From: Pseudomonas bananamidigenes
GTDB lineage: Bacteria > Pseudomonadota > Gammaproteobacteria > Pseudomonadales > Pseudomonadaceae
Direction of reading: 5' to 3'
Assembly: GCF_001679645.1 (NCBI RefSeq)
Contig: NZ_LRUN01000001.1
Coordinates: 1 to 64,000, forward strand
Length of the DNA stretch: 64,000 nt
The translations under genes were made by a program, and so were the position numbers. The notes beneath the pieces were generated by a model, which saw only the letters and a program-made list of their open reading frames with translations, was not told where the DNA came from and searched no databases. The stretch's first letter is position 1, and every line of letters starts with the position of its first letter. This document shows positions 57,254 to 64,000 of the stretch, in pieces.

Positions 57254-58047
57254 CGGCCCTGCCCGATTGCCGGACGCTATTGCTCGAATCCCATAACGGC
57301 GTACTGCACATCACCCTCAATCGCCCGGAAAGCCGCAACGCCATGAGCCTGCAAATGGTCGCCGAGTTGCGTGCGGTGCTGACCGCCGTGCGCGATGACC
57401 GCAGCGTGCGCGCCCTGGTGCTCAGTGGCGCCGGCGGGCATTTCTGTGCCGGCGGCGACATCAAGGACATGGCCAGCGCCCGTGCCCGGGGCAGCGATGC
57501 CTATCGGGACTTGAACCGTGCCTTCGGTTCATTGCTGGAAGAAGCGCAGCACGCGCCGCAGGTACTGATCACCGTTCTGCAGGGTGCAGTGCTCGGCGGC
57601 GGTTTGGGGCTGGCGTGCGTCAGCGATATCGCAATGGCCGATCACCAGGCGCAATTCGGTCTGCCGGAAACCAGCCTCGGCCTGTTGCCGGCGCAGATCG
57701 CACCTTTTGTGGTGCAGCGCATCGGCCTCACCGAAGCCCGCCGCCTGGCGCTGACCGCTGCCCGTTTCGACGGCCATCAGGCGCGGCGCCTGGGGCTTGT
57801 GCACTTTGTCGAAGAAGATCCACAGGCGCTGGCCGAACGGCTGGAAGACGTGCTGCAACATGTTCTGTGCTGCGCCCCCGAAGCGAACGCCGCCACCAAA
57901 AAACTGCTGCTGGCCAGTGCTGGCCAGCCGTCGAGTGAACTGCTGGATGACGCGGCGCGACGGTTCAGCGAAGCGGTAACGGGCGCCGAGGGGATCGAAG
58001 GCACGATGGCGTTCATGCAGAAGCGCAAACCCGGATGGAGCACCTGA
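57250..58047 (+). CDS. atuE: isohexenylglutaconyl-CoA hydratase AtuE
   Basis: Enoyl-CoA hydratase/isomerase of 265 residues. The oxyanion and substrate motifs are GGHFCAGGDIKDMASARARG (about residues 63-82) and GAVLGGGLGLACVSDIAMADHQAQFGLPETSLGLLP (about 115-150). AtuE hydrates isohexenylglutaconyl-CoA, the product of the AtuC/AtuF carboxylase, before the liu pathway. The start overlaps atuD (ATGA). A REP element follows its stop. Confidence 0.88.
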   Translation: MTALPDCRTLLLESHNGVLHITLNRPESRNAMSLQMVAELRAVLTAVRDDRSVRALVLSGAGGHFCAGGDIKDMASARARGSDAYRDLNRAFGSLLEEAQHAPQVLITVLQGAVLGGGLGLACVSDIAMADHQAQFGLPETSLGLLPAQIAPFVVQRIGLTEARRLALTAARFDGHQARRLGLVHFVEEDPQALAERLEDVLQHVLCCAPEANAATKKLLLASAGQPSSELLDDAARRFSEAVTGAEGIEGTMAFMQKRKPGWST

Positions 58048-58048
58048 C

Positions 58049-58077
58049 CTTGTGGGAGCGAGCCCGCTCGCGATGAG
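58049..58077. repeat. REP element between atuE and atuF
   Basis: TTGTGGGAGCGAGCCCGCTCGCGATG carries the REP core with a perfect GCGAGC/GCTCGC stem. It is a single copy in the 68-bp gap of the operon and could act as an mRNA-stabilising or partial terminating hairpin between atuE and atuF. Confidence 0.85.
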
Positions 58078-58115
58078 GACCTTCAATCCACCGCCAGACA
58101 CGCAGGAAAACCACC

Positions 58116-60077
58116 ATGCCCGCCATCCATAAAATCCTGATTGCCAACCGCGGTGAAATCGCCTGCCGCATCCAGCGCACCGCCCAGGCCCTCGGCTATC
58201 GCACGGTAGCGGTGTTCAGCGACGCCGACGCCGATGCGCTGCATGTGCGAATGGCGGATCAAGCGGTGTACATCGGCCCGGCGCCGGTGCAGCAGTCCTA
58301 CCTGAACATTCCCGCCATCCTCGCCGCCGCCCGCCGCAGCGGTGCCGACGCGATCCATCCCGGGTATGGCTTCCTCTCGGAAAACGCCGAATTCGCCCGG
58401 GCCTGTGAACATGCCGGCCTGACCTTCATCGGTCCCGACGTCGACGCCATCGAGCTGATGGGCAGCAAGCGTCAATCGAAAATCGCCATGCTCGCCGCTG
58501 GCGTCCCATGCATCGACGGCTATCAAGGCGCCGAGCAGGATGACGCCACTCTGATCCGCGAAGCCGAACGCATCGGTTATCCGTTGATGATCAAGGCCAG
58601 CGCCGGCGGTGGTGGACGCGGCATGCGTCTGGTGCATCACGCAGAAGAACTGGCAGCGCAACTGCGCACCGCCCGTTCCGAAGCAAAGAATGGATTCGGC
58701 AGCGACGAACTGATCCTGGAACAGGCGTTGATCGAACCGCGTCACGTCGAAGTGCAGTTGTTCGGCGACCGACACGGCAACCTGATCTACCTCGGCGAAC
58801 GGGATTGTTCGATCCAGCGGCGCCATCAGAAAGTCATTGAAGAAGCGCCGTGCCCGGTAATGACCGAGGCGCTACGGCAAGCGATGGGCGAAGCGGCGCT
58901 CAAGGCCGGGCGCGCAGTGAACTACGTGGGCGCCGGCACGGTGGAGTTTCTGCTCGATGCCCGCGGCCGGTTCTACTTTCTGGAGATGAATACCCGGCTG
59001 CAAGTGGAGCACCCTGTGACCGAATTGATTACCGGACTGGATCTGGTGGCGTGGCAGCTTCTGGTTGCCGAAGGTCAACCACTGCCGCTGACCCAGGCGC
59101 AGGTGAAACTCGATGGCCACGCCATGGAAGTGCGCCTCTATGCCGAAGATCCGGCCCGGGGATTTCTGCCGCAGACCGGTCGGATCGAAGGTTGGGAACC
59201 AGCGCTGGATCGCGGTGCGCGGATTGATCATGGCTTGCTCGAAGGTCAGTCGATCACGCCGTTCTACGACCCGATGCTCGGCAAACTGATCGCCCATGGC
59301 GCCACTCGCGAGGAAGCCCGGCGCAAATTGTTGTGCGCGGTGCAGGACAGCGTGTTGCTGGGGGTGCAGAGCAATCAGCGGTTGCTCTGCAGTCTGTTGC
59401 AGCATCCGCAGTTCATCAGCGGCGAATTCGGCACCGGGTTCATACCGCAATATTTCACCGACCATCCATGTCTGCTTCCCCACACACCGAGTGCCGAAGA
59501 ACTGGCGATCGCGGCATTGCTGTTCTATCAAGCTGCCGCAGTTTCGCATCGCGCATCTCTGGCGGGTTGGCGCAACAACGCCGGCGCACCGCTGCACTAT
59601 CTTTTGGGCCTCGACGATCAGACGTGGAGCGTGCAGTTGCTGCCTGCCGCACATGGCATCGTTCGGGTTCTGGTCGCTGAACATGACTTCGAACTGAAGC
59701 TCATCGAACACGGCGAACACTCGATATCGCTGGAAATCGAAGGCCTTCGTCAGCGCCACAGCTATCGTCTGCGCGACGACCGGCTCTGGCTGTTCACCCG
59801 TCCCGGCAGCCTGCACCTGGTGGATCGAACTCATGCCGTGATCGACAGTCAGACCAGCGTCAGCTCCGGCACCTTGAAAGCCCCGATGGATGGCGCAATC
59901 ATCGACGTGCTTGTCAGCGAAGGCAGCCCGGTCAGCAAGGGCCAGCTGCTGGTGGTGCTGGAGGCGATGAAAATGGAGCACCCGCTCAAGGCCGGCATCG
60001 ACGGCGTGCTCAAGCGGGTGCAGGTCAAGGTCGGCGATCAGGTAAAAAATCGTCAGGTTCTGTTGCAGGTCGAGTGA
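58116..60077 (+). CDS. atuF: geranoyl-CoA carboxylase alpha subunit AtuF (biotin carboxylase and BCCP)
   Basis: Biotin-dependent subunit of 653 residues. The biotin carboxylase domain covers about 1-450: ILIANRGEIACRIQRTAQ, ATP-grasp loop KASAGGGGRGMRLV near 160, and GTVEFLLDARGRFYFLEMNTRLQVEHPVTE near 275. A linker region precedes the C-terminal biotinyl domain, with the biotinylation site VVLEAMKMEHPL near residue 620 (Lys in AMKM). It works with AtuC to carboxylate geranoyl-CoA. atuG and atuH of the P. aeruginosa operon do not follow; an exonuclease gene does. Confidence 0.9.
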   Translation: MPAIHKILIANRGEIACRIQRTAQALGYRTVAVFSDADADALHVRMADQAVYIGPAPVQQSYLNIPAILAAARRSGADAIHPGYGFLSENAEFARACEHAGLTFIGPDVDAIELMGSKRQSKIAMLAAGVPCIDGYQGAEQDDATLIREAERIGYPLMIKASAGGGGRGMRLVHHAEELAAQLRTARSEAKNGFGSDELILEQALIEPRHVEVQLFGDRHGNLIYLGERDCSIQRRHQKVIEEAPCPVMTEALRQAMGEAALKAGRAVNYVGAGTVEFLLDARGRFYFLEMNTRLQVEHPVTELITGLDLVAWQLLVAEGQPLPLTQAQVKLDGHAMEVRLYAEDPARGFLPQTGRIEGWEPALDRGARIDHGLLEGQSITPFYDPMLGKLIAHGATREEARRKLLCAVQDSVLLGVQSNQRLLCSLLQHPQFISGEFGTGFIPQYFTDHPCLLPHTPSAEELAIAALLFYQAAAVSHRASLAGWRNNAGAPLHYLLGLDDQTWSVQLLPAAHGIVRVLVAEHDFELKLIEHGEHSISLEIEGLRQRHSYRLRDDRLWLFTRPGSLHLVDRTHAVIDSQTSVSSGTLKAPMDGAIIDVLVSEGSPVSKGQLLVVLEAMKMEHPLKAGIDGVLKRVQVKVGDQVKNRQVLLQVE

Positions 60078-60146
60078 GTCGCCGAACGTATCCGTAAGGT
60101 TTGACTACGCTCTGACTATCAGGACGCGGAAATCAGGAACCCTGCG

Positions 60147-60689
60147 ATGCCCCATTGGCTGGTCATTGATCTGGAAGCCACCACCGACGAAGGTGGCTGG
60201 CCGGTAACGGAAATGGAGATCATCGAGATCGGCGCCACTCTGGTGGATCGTGCCGGTCGCGAGCAGGATCACTTTCAGCGCTTCGTCAAACCGGTGCGTC
60301 GGCCACTGCTGACGCCGTTCTGTCGCGAACTCACCCACATCACCCAGGCCAATATCGACGCCGCCCAGACACTGAGCGAAGTGTGGCCGACGTTCGAGCG
60401 CTGGCTCGGCCAGCACCTTGCACGCCTTGAAGGCTGGGCCAGCTGGGGTGACTACGACCGCAAGCAATTGCTTCAGGAATGGCAGCGCCTGCAACTCGAC
60501 AGCGCGCTGAGTCGTACTGCGCACATGAACCTCAAACAGCGCTTTGCCAAGGCCAGGCGCCTCGAACGGCCTTTGGGGCTCAATGGCGCCCTGCAACTGG
60601 CAGGCATGCAGTTCAGCGGCCAACAACATCGTGCGCTGGAAGATGCACGCAATACCGCCCGATTATTGCCGCTGGTGCTGCCGCTCTAG
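60147..60689 (+). CDS. DEDDh 3'-5' exonuclease domain protein
   Basis: Protein of 180 residues with an ERI-1/DnaQ-like exonuclease fold. The Exo I motif is [12 protein letters not shown] (about residues 6-17), Exo II is in the [12 protein letters not shown] region (about 62-73) followed by [12 protein letters not shown] near 97, and Exo III is [13 protein letters not shown] near 158. These supply the DEDDh acidic and His residues. The substrate, RNA or DNA 3' ends, is unknown. It is a single gene after atuF. Confidence 0.85.
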   Translation: MPHWLVIDLEATTDEGGWPVTEMEIIEIGATLVDRAGREQDHFQRFVKPVRRPLLTPFCRELTHITQANIDAAQTLSEVWPTFERWLGQHLARLEGWASWGDYDRKQLLQEWQRLQLDSALSRTAHMNLKQRFAKARRLERPLGLNGALQLAGMQFSGQQHRALEDARNTARLLPLVLPL

Positions 60690-60771
60690 CGCAGGTGACG
60701 GCGCCAAGAGCCTTGTGCATACTGGCCGGCCCTTTTTAACCCTTTTACGCCCTTTTCGAGAGGAATCGCCC

Positions 60772-61056
60772 ATGTTTAAAGTCAACGAGTACTTCGACGG
60801 CACCGTCAAGTCGATCGCCTTTGGCACTGCTGAAGGCCCTGCGACCATCGGCGTCATGGCCCCGGGCGAATACGAATTCGGCACCAGCCAGCGTGAAATC
60901 ATGCATGTGGTATCCGGTGCGCTGACCGTCAAACTGCCGGACAGCAGCGACTGGGAAACCTTCGCTGCCGGCAGCCAGTTCAACGTGCCGGCCAACAGCA
61001 AGTTCCAGCTGAAAGTGGCCGTCGACACCGCTTACCTGTGCGAGTACCGCGGCTGA
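60772..61056 (+). CDS. ppnP: pyrimidine/purine nucleoside phosphorylase PpnP
   Basis: Cupin-fold enzyme of 94 residues (DUF1255 family). It phosphorolyses several nucleosides to base and ribose-1-phosphate. The sequence is full length and typical: [41 protein letters not shown] and [37 protein letters not shown] leader precedes the ATG. It is followed by a strong bidirectional terminator. Confidence 0.93.
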   Translation: MFKVNEYFDGTVKSIAFGTAEGPATIGVMAPGEYEFGTSQREIMHVVSGALTVKLPDSSDWETFAAGSQFNVPANSKFQLKVAVDTAYLCEYRG

Positions 61057-61079
61057 CACCCCGGTTTCCTGCGGCAATG

Positions 61080-61113
61080 AAAAATGCCCGTGTCCAGTGA
61101 CACGGGCATTTTT
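61080..61113. terminator. bidirectional terminator between ppnP and MOSC gene
   Basis: The arms 61080-61094 and 61099-61113 are exact reverse complements (15 bp, containing ATGCCCGTGTC) around a 4-base loop, with A and T runs at the ends. It separates two convergent genes. Confidence 0.92.
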
Positions 61114-61127
61114 CGTTTCGGGGCCGG

Positions 61128-61934
61128 TTATTCGAGGATTTCCACCGGCATGCCGATTTCGAGGCGACCATTGCTGTCATTGACCAGGTTCTGCCCGAAC
61201 ATCGCGCCATCGGCCTGGGCGCGGGTCTTCTGCAGGGTCGCCAGTGGTTCGCGGTCGGCGCTGCGCTCGCCGGTCTGCGGATCGATGGTGGTGAGAATGC
61301 AGCGAGAGCACGACTTGACAACGCGGAACTCGACATCACCGATGCGGATGCGCTTCCAGCCATCCTCGGCGTACGCTTCGCTGCCCTCGATTACCAGATT
61401 CGGACGGAACCGCAGCATTTCCAGCGGACGTCCGACTTCCTGCGAAAGATTCTGCAACGACGCCTCGCCAATCAGCAGCAGCGGGAAGCCATCGGCAAAC
61501 GCGACCTGATCGTCATCTTTGCCATACCCGGCCTGAGTCGTCCGGGCGCGATCCAGCGGAACCTGTACCAGACGAGTCGGCTTGCCGATAAACCGACTGA
61601 CCCACGCCGCAGCTTCATCTCCGGCATCGGGCACCCGCAGGGTATCGCGCCAGATGGTCACGCCGCGCAGTTCAGCGTCGCTGCCAGGCAAGGCGATATC
61701 GATCGCCGAATGCCCCGGCGCATCGAGAGTCAGGCCACCAGCGGCATTCCACAGCGCCGACAACTGGCTCATCTTCGCTTCGGCGCGCTGGGTCAGGAAC
61801 CGCCCGCTGGCCTCGTCCACCAGCATCCAGCGGCGGTCGCCTTCAAGCCCCAGTTTGTCCAGGCCGATCCCTTGCAGAACCTCGGCCCTGGCGGATTTCA
61901 ACGGGTAACGATAAAGCGCGCTCAGACGCAGCAT
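61128..61934 (-). CDS. MOSC domain-containing protein (YcbX-like)
   Basis: Protein of 268 residues. The N-terminal beta-barrel part contains LYRYPLKSARAEVLQGIGLDKLGLEGDRRWMLVD. The MOSC domain has the conserved Cys in VKSCSRCILTTIDPQTGERS (about residue 210), which binds the molybdenum cofactor in YcbX and mARC. Proteins of this class reduce N-hydroxylated base analogues or other N-oxides. E. coli YcbX has a C-terminal 2Fe-2S ferredoxin domain; this protein lacks it, ending just after VNDSNGRLEIGMPVEILE. It is a lone gene between convergent and same-strand neighbours. Confidence 0.87.
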   Translation of the reverse strand: MLRLSALYRYPLKSARAEVLQGIGLDKLGLEGDRRWMLVDEASGRFLTQRAEAKMSQLSALWNAAGGLTLDAPGHSAIDIALPGSDAELRGVTIWRDTLRVPDAGDEAAAWVSRFIGKPTRLVQVPLDRARTTQAGYGKDDDQVAFADGFPLLLIGEASLQNLSQEVGRPLEMLRFRPNLVIEGSEAYAEDGWKRIRIGDVEFRVVKSCSRCILTTIDPQTGERSADREPLATLQKTRAQADGAMFGQNLVNDSNGRLEIGMPVEILE

Positions 61935-62025
61935 GGCCAGCTCCCTGGTGGCGGAAAAATGCCACCCTATACGAGCTTTCTCGTCGAATCAAAGGCTGCC
62001 GCACGGTCAGCCCGCGACCGGCGCG

Positions 62026-62964
62026 TCAGGCAGGCACTCCATCAAGCATCAGACGCTGGCGCACCACATCGACCAGTTTGTCCGGCTGGAATTTGGAAAG
62101 GAAATTATCGCAGCCGACCTTCTTGACCATCGAATCGTTGAAGCTGCCGGACAACGAAGTATGCAGCACGACGTACAGACCACGCAGACGCGGATCATTA
62201 CGGATTTCGGTGGTCAGGCGATAACCGTCCATTTCCGGCATTTCCGCATCGGTGAAGACCATCAACAGTTTGTCGGTCATGCTCACTCCGGTATCGGCCC
62301 ATGCCTTGAGCATGTTCAAGGCTTTCAGACCGTCACTGGCAATATGCATTTTCACACCCAACTGGCCGAGGGTGTCGCGCAACTGCGACAACGCCACATT
62401 GGAATCGTCCACCAGCAGCACCTCACGACCGCGGGCCCGCTCCAGAACCGGGTCTTCGAGCTTGTCGCGGGACACTTTGGCGTTGTAAGGAACGATTTCG
62501 GCGAGCACTTTCTCGACGTCGATGATTTCCACCAGTTGATCGTCGACCTTGCTGATGGCCGTCAGGTAATGTTGGCGGCCGGCGCTGCTCGGAGGCGGCA
62601 GGATGGCTTCCCAGTTCATGTTGACGATACGATCTACGCCACCGACAAGGAACGCCTGCACCGAGCGGTTGTACTCGGTGACGATGATCGTGCTGTCGGG
62701 GCCCGGCACCAGCGGGCGCATGCCGATCGCCTGAGACAGGTCGATCACCGGCAGGGTCTGGCCGCGCAGGTTGACCACACCGCAGACAAACGGATGACGC
62801 TGGGGCATCAAGGTCAGCTTCGGCAATTGCAGGACTTCCTGGACCTTGAACACGTTGATCGCGAACAACTGGCGCCCGGCGAGTCGAAACATGAGAATTT
62901 CCAGGCGATTCTCACCCACCAGTTGCGTGCGTTGGTCTACCGTATCGAGAATGCCGGCCATCAA
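62026..62964 (-). CDS. cheV: chemotaxis protein CheV
   Basis: Coupling protein of 312 residues. The N-terminal CheW domain (about residues 15-155) has the typical FAINVFKVQEVLQLPKLTLMPQRHPFVCGVVNLRGQTLPVIDLSQAIG. The C-terminal receiver (about 175-300) has VLLVDDSNVALSQLRDTL and the phosphoacceptor Asp in MVFTDAEMPEMDGYRL, with Lys in NFLSKFQPDKLV. CheV links receptors to CheA and damps signalling by phosphorylation. A FliA-type promoter precedes it, so it belongs to the flagellar/chemotaxis regulon although it is away from the main cluster. Confidence 0.92.
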   Translation of the reverse strand: MMAGILDTVDQRTQLVGENRLEILMFRLAGRQLFAINVFKVQEVLQLPKLTLMPQRHPFVCGVVNLRGQTLPVIDLSQAIGMRPLVPGPDSTIIVTEYNRSVQAFLVGGVDRIVNMNWEAILPPPSSAGRQHYLTAISKVDDQLVEIIDVEKVLAEIVPYNAKVSRDKLEDPVLERARGREVLLVDDSNVALSQLRDTLGQLGVKMHIASDGLKALNMLKAWADTGVSMTDKLLMVFTDAEMPEMDGYRLTTEIRNDPRLRGLYVVLHTSLSGSFNDSMVKKVGCDNFLSKFQPDKLVDVVRQRLMLDGVPA

Positions 62965-63005
62965 ATGACTCCTGGGGCTTGTACTGGTGAATTCATTAAA
63001 GGGGT

Positions 63006-63032
63006 TTATCGGCTGATGCCGGCCAATCTTGA
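63006..63032 (-). promoter_or_regulatory. FliA (sigma-28) promoter of cheV
   Basis: On the minus strand the -10 GCCGATAA is perfect (63006-63013) and the -35 TCAAGATT (63025-63032) matches TAAAGTTT at six of eight positions, with the consensus 11-base gap. It is 42 bp before cheV. Confidence 0.8.
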
Positions 63033-63416
63033 TCCCCCTTGCAAATCACCTACAAAATGCCATGAGAAAGCATTGATGTCACATTAACATCATGCTTTAC
63101 TGACCCCGTGATTTCATCTGCTACATTCTCTGCGGCGCGACCTCGGTTTGCACCGTAGGTTCCCGTGCCTAAGGGATTCCCCTAGTAACAATCAGGCCCG
63201 ACCTGATGTTCGCAATATCCAATAGCCATTAATGTGACGCCATTCTCATTGCATGAACGGAGTCAGGCTTTTGTGTGTGATCGCAGGTCAGTGGAACCCC
63301 ACCCTCTCGAAACCCCCGGCACACGCCTCGGCACAGCAGGGCGCGATCTCACGACGGTTCATGATCGTCGACACACACGACATTCGCTCATCAGACATGA
63401 CGTTGTGGAGATAAGC
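63033..63416. other. intergenic region upstream of the small gene, with unassigned palindromes
   Basis: This 384-bp gap contains CTAAGGGATTCCCCTAG (63169-63185), a near-perfect palindrome, and a TGATGT/ACATCA inverted repeat (63074-63092). An in-frame extension of the following gene to 63234 has no start support. No RNA gene is clear. The palindromes are likely regulatory sites for the 63417 gene. Confidence 0.5.
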
Positions 63417-63887
63417 ATGCCGAACGACCGCAAAGAGTGGGCACAGCGATTCCCCGAATTTCTCGTCGAGGCTGAAACGCTCCTGGCCAAGTCCGAAGAG
63501 TGCCTGAGCCACTTGCAGTTGATCAGCAATGACCGGGACGCCATCGATTGCATGCTCAGCACTCTGCTCAAACTGGCGAACAGGGCTGACGCCCTGGCAC
63601 TGGGGGCGGTCTCGGAGTTCTCCCGTCACTTGCACGGGTTGCTCAGCCGGACCCAGGACGGCGTCGACCTGCATGCTCAGGCGCTGGAGGCCCTGAAGGA
63701 CTGTTTCACCTTGATGGCCTGGCAGCTTGAGCTGGTCGACCCGAGTACCGGGCAGCTGAGTCTGGACGAAAGCGAGCAGACTTCCCTCATCGAAGCATTT
63801 GCCTTTCAGGTCGGACAGAGCCAGTTTCAGCCGCCGCTCCAAAGCAAAACCATTTCCCTCGTATCCTACTCGGAGCGACAGGCCTGA
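63417..63887 (+). CDS. hypothetical helical protein
   Basis: Protein of 156 residues without signal peptide or membrane segment. It is almost entirely helical and acidic. The middle part, DAIDCMLSTLLKLANRADALALGAVSEFSRHLHGLLSRTQ (about residues 37-76), looks like a four-helix bundle, vaguely like a histidine phosphotransfer domain, with His in RHLHGL but no usual HxxKG signature. A good GTGGAG site precedes ATG 63417. It neighbours cheV divergently, so a signalling role is possible. I do not recognise the family. Confidence 0.7.
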   Translation: MPNDRKEWAQRFPEFLVEAETLLAKSEECLSHLQLISNDRDAIDCMLSTLLKLANRADALALGAVSEFSRHLHGLLSRTQDGVDLHAQALEALKDCFTLMAWQLELVDPSTGQLSLDESEQTSLIEAFAFQVGQSQFQPPLQSKTISLVSYSERQA

Positions 63888-64000
63888 GCGGGCGCATTCC
63901 AGGCCCGGTGCAACACCATTAGTTTGAACCATCGAATGTCGCAATTGATTAACTCATGCCTGCCAGCGACACCTGCGAACAATTAATAACGTTCCATGAA

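Noticed and set aside
1..64000. CRISPR array, prophage or insertion sequence
   Set aside because: No spaced direct repeats, phage structural or integrase genes, or transposase genes were seen. The only repeats are REP/REPIN and related palindromic elements.

Overview
The window is chromosomal DNA of a Pseudomonas of the fluorescens group. The evidence is the GC-rich coding with long antisense shadow frames, the Pseudomonas-type 16S 5' end, REP/REPIN elements with the GTGGGAGCGA core, and the gene content: pyoverdine genes with PvdS and PvdS-type promoters, msu/sfn sulfonate genes, atu terpene genes and a SoxR/monooxygenase pair. It holds no CRISPR array, prophage, insertion sequence or tRNA gene that I can see.

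Layout. 1-640: the 5' end of a 16S rRNA gene on the minus strand, its leader with boxA, and three tandem promoters. 760-8430: mixed housekeeping and accessory genes (RhtA-type exporter, lipoproteins, a TetR/SDR/thiol-isomerase group with an operator, aminopeptidase P, a cysteine desulfurase, a LysE exporter). 8.4-16.5 kb: organosulfur scavenging. msuE-msuD-msuC-sfnR lies behind a sigma-54 promoter with upstream palindromes, and sfnB-metI-metQ lies on the other strand without a MetN ATPase. Between them sit soxR and a divergent monooxygenase gene with a 19-bp-spacer SoxR promoter. 16.8-18.4 kb: a VOC protein, a haloacetate dehalogenase-like hydrolase and REP elements.

18.6-50 kb: the pyoverdine region. 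fpvGHJKCDEF (iron release from ferripyoverdine in the periplasm, then ABC uptake) runs on the plus strand. An mbtH-like gene, pvdH, pvdL (a 13-kb NRPS gene for the chromophore), pvdS and a pvdY-like acetylase gene follow. A two-component system, a hemopexin-like protein and a DsbD/TlpA/DsbG thiol-redox operon are lodged between pvdH and pvdL. Three TAAAT-N16-CGT promoters (mbtH, pvdH, pvdY), one degenerate one (pvdL) and a Fur site over the pvdS promoter tie these genes into one iron-starvation regulon. Two lesions stand out in the fpv operon: fpvE is frameshifted by one missing base, and a REP doublet is read through in the N-terminus of fpvD.

51-60 kb: atuR and atuABCDEF for acyclic terpene (citronellol/geraniol) catabolism, with a twin palindromic operator. 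The last 4 kb carry an exonuclease, ppnP, a MOSC protein, cheV behind a FliA-type promoter, and an unidentified small gene.

The most notable points are the damaged fpvDE transporter genes, the complete set of PvdS promoters, the four-repeat hemopexin-like protein in AT-rich flanks, and the metI/metQ pair without an ATPase gene. I saw no wholly new system.
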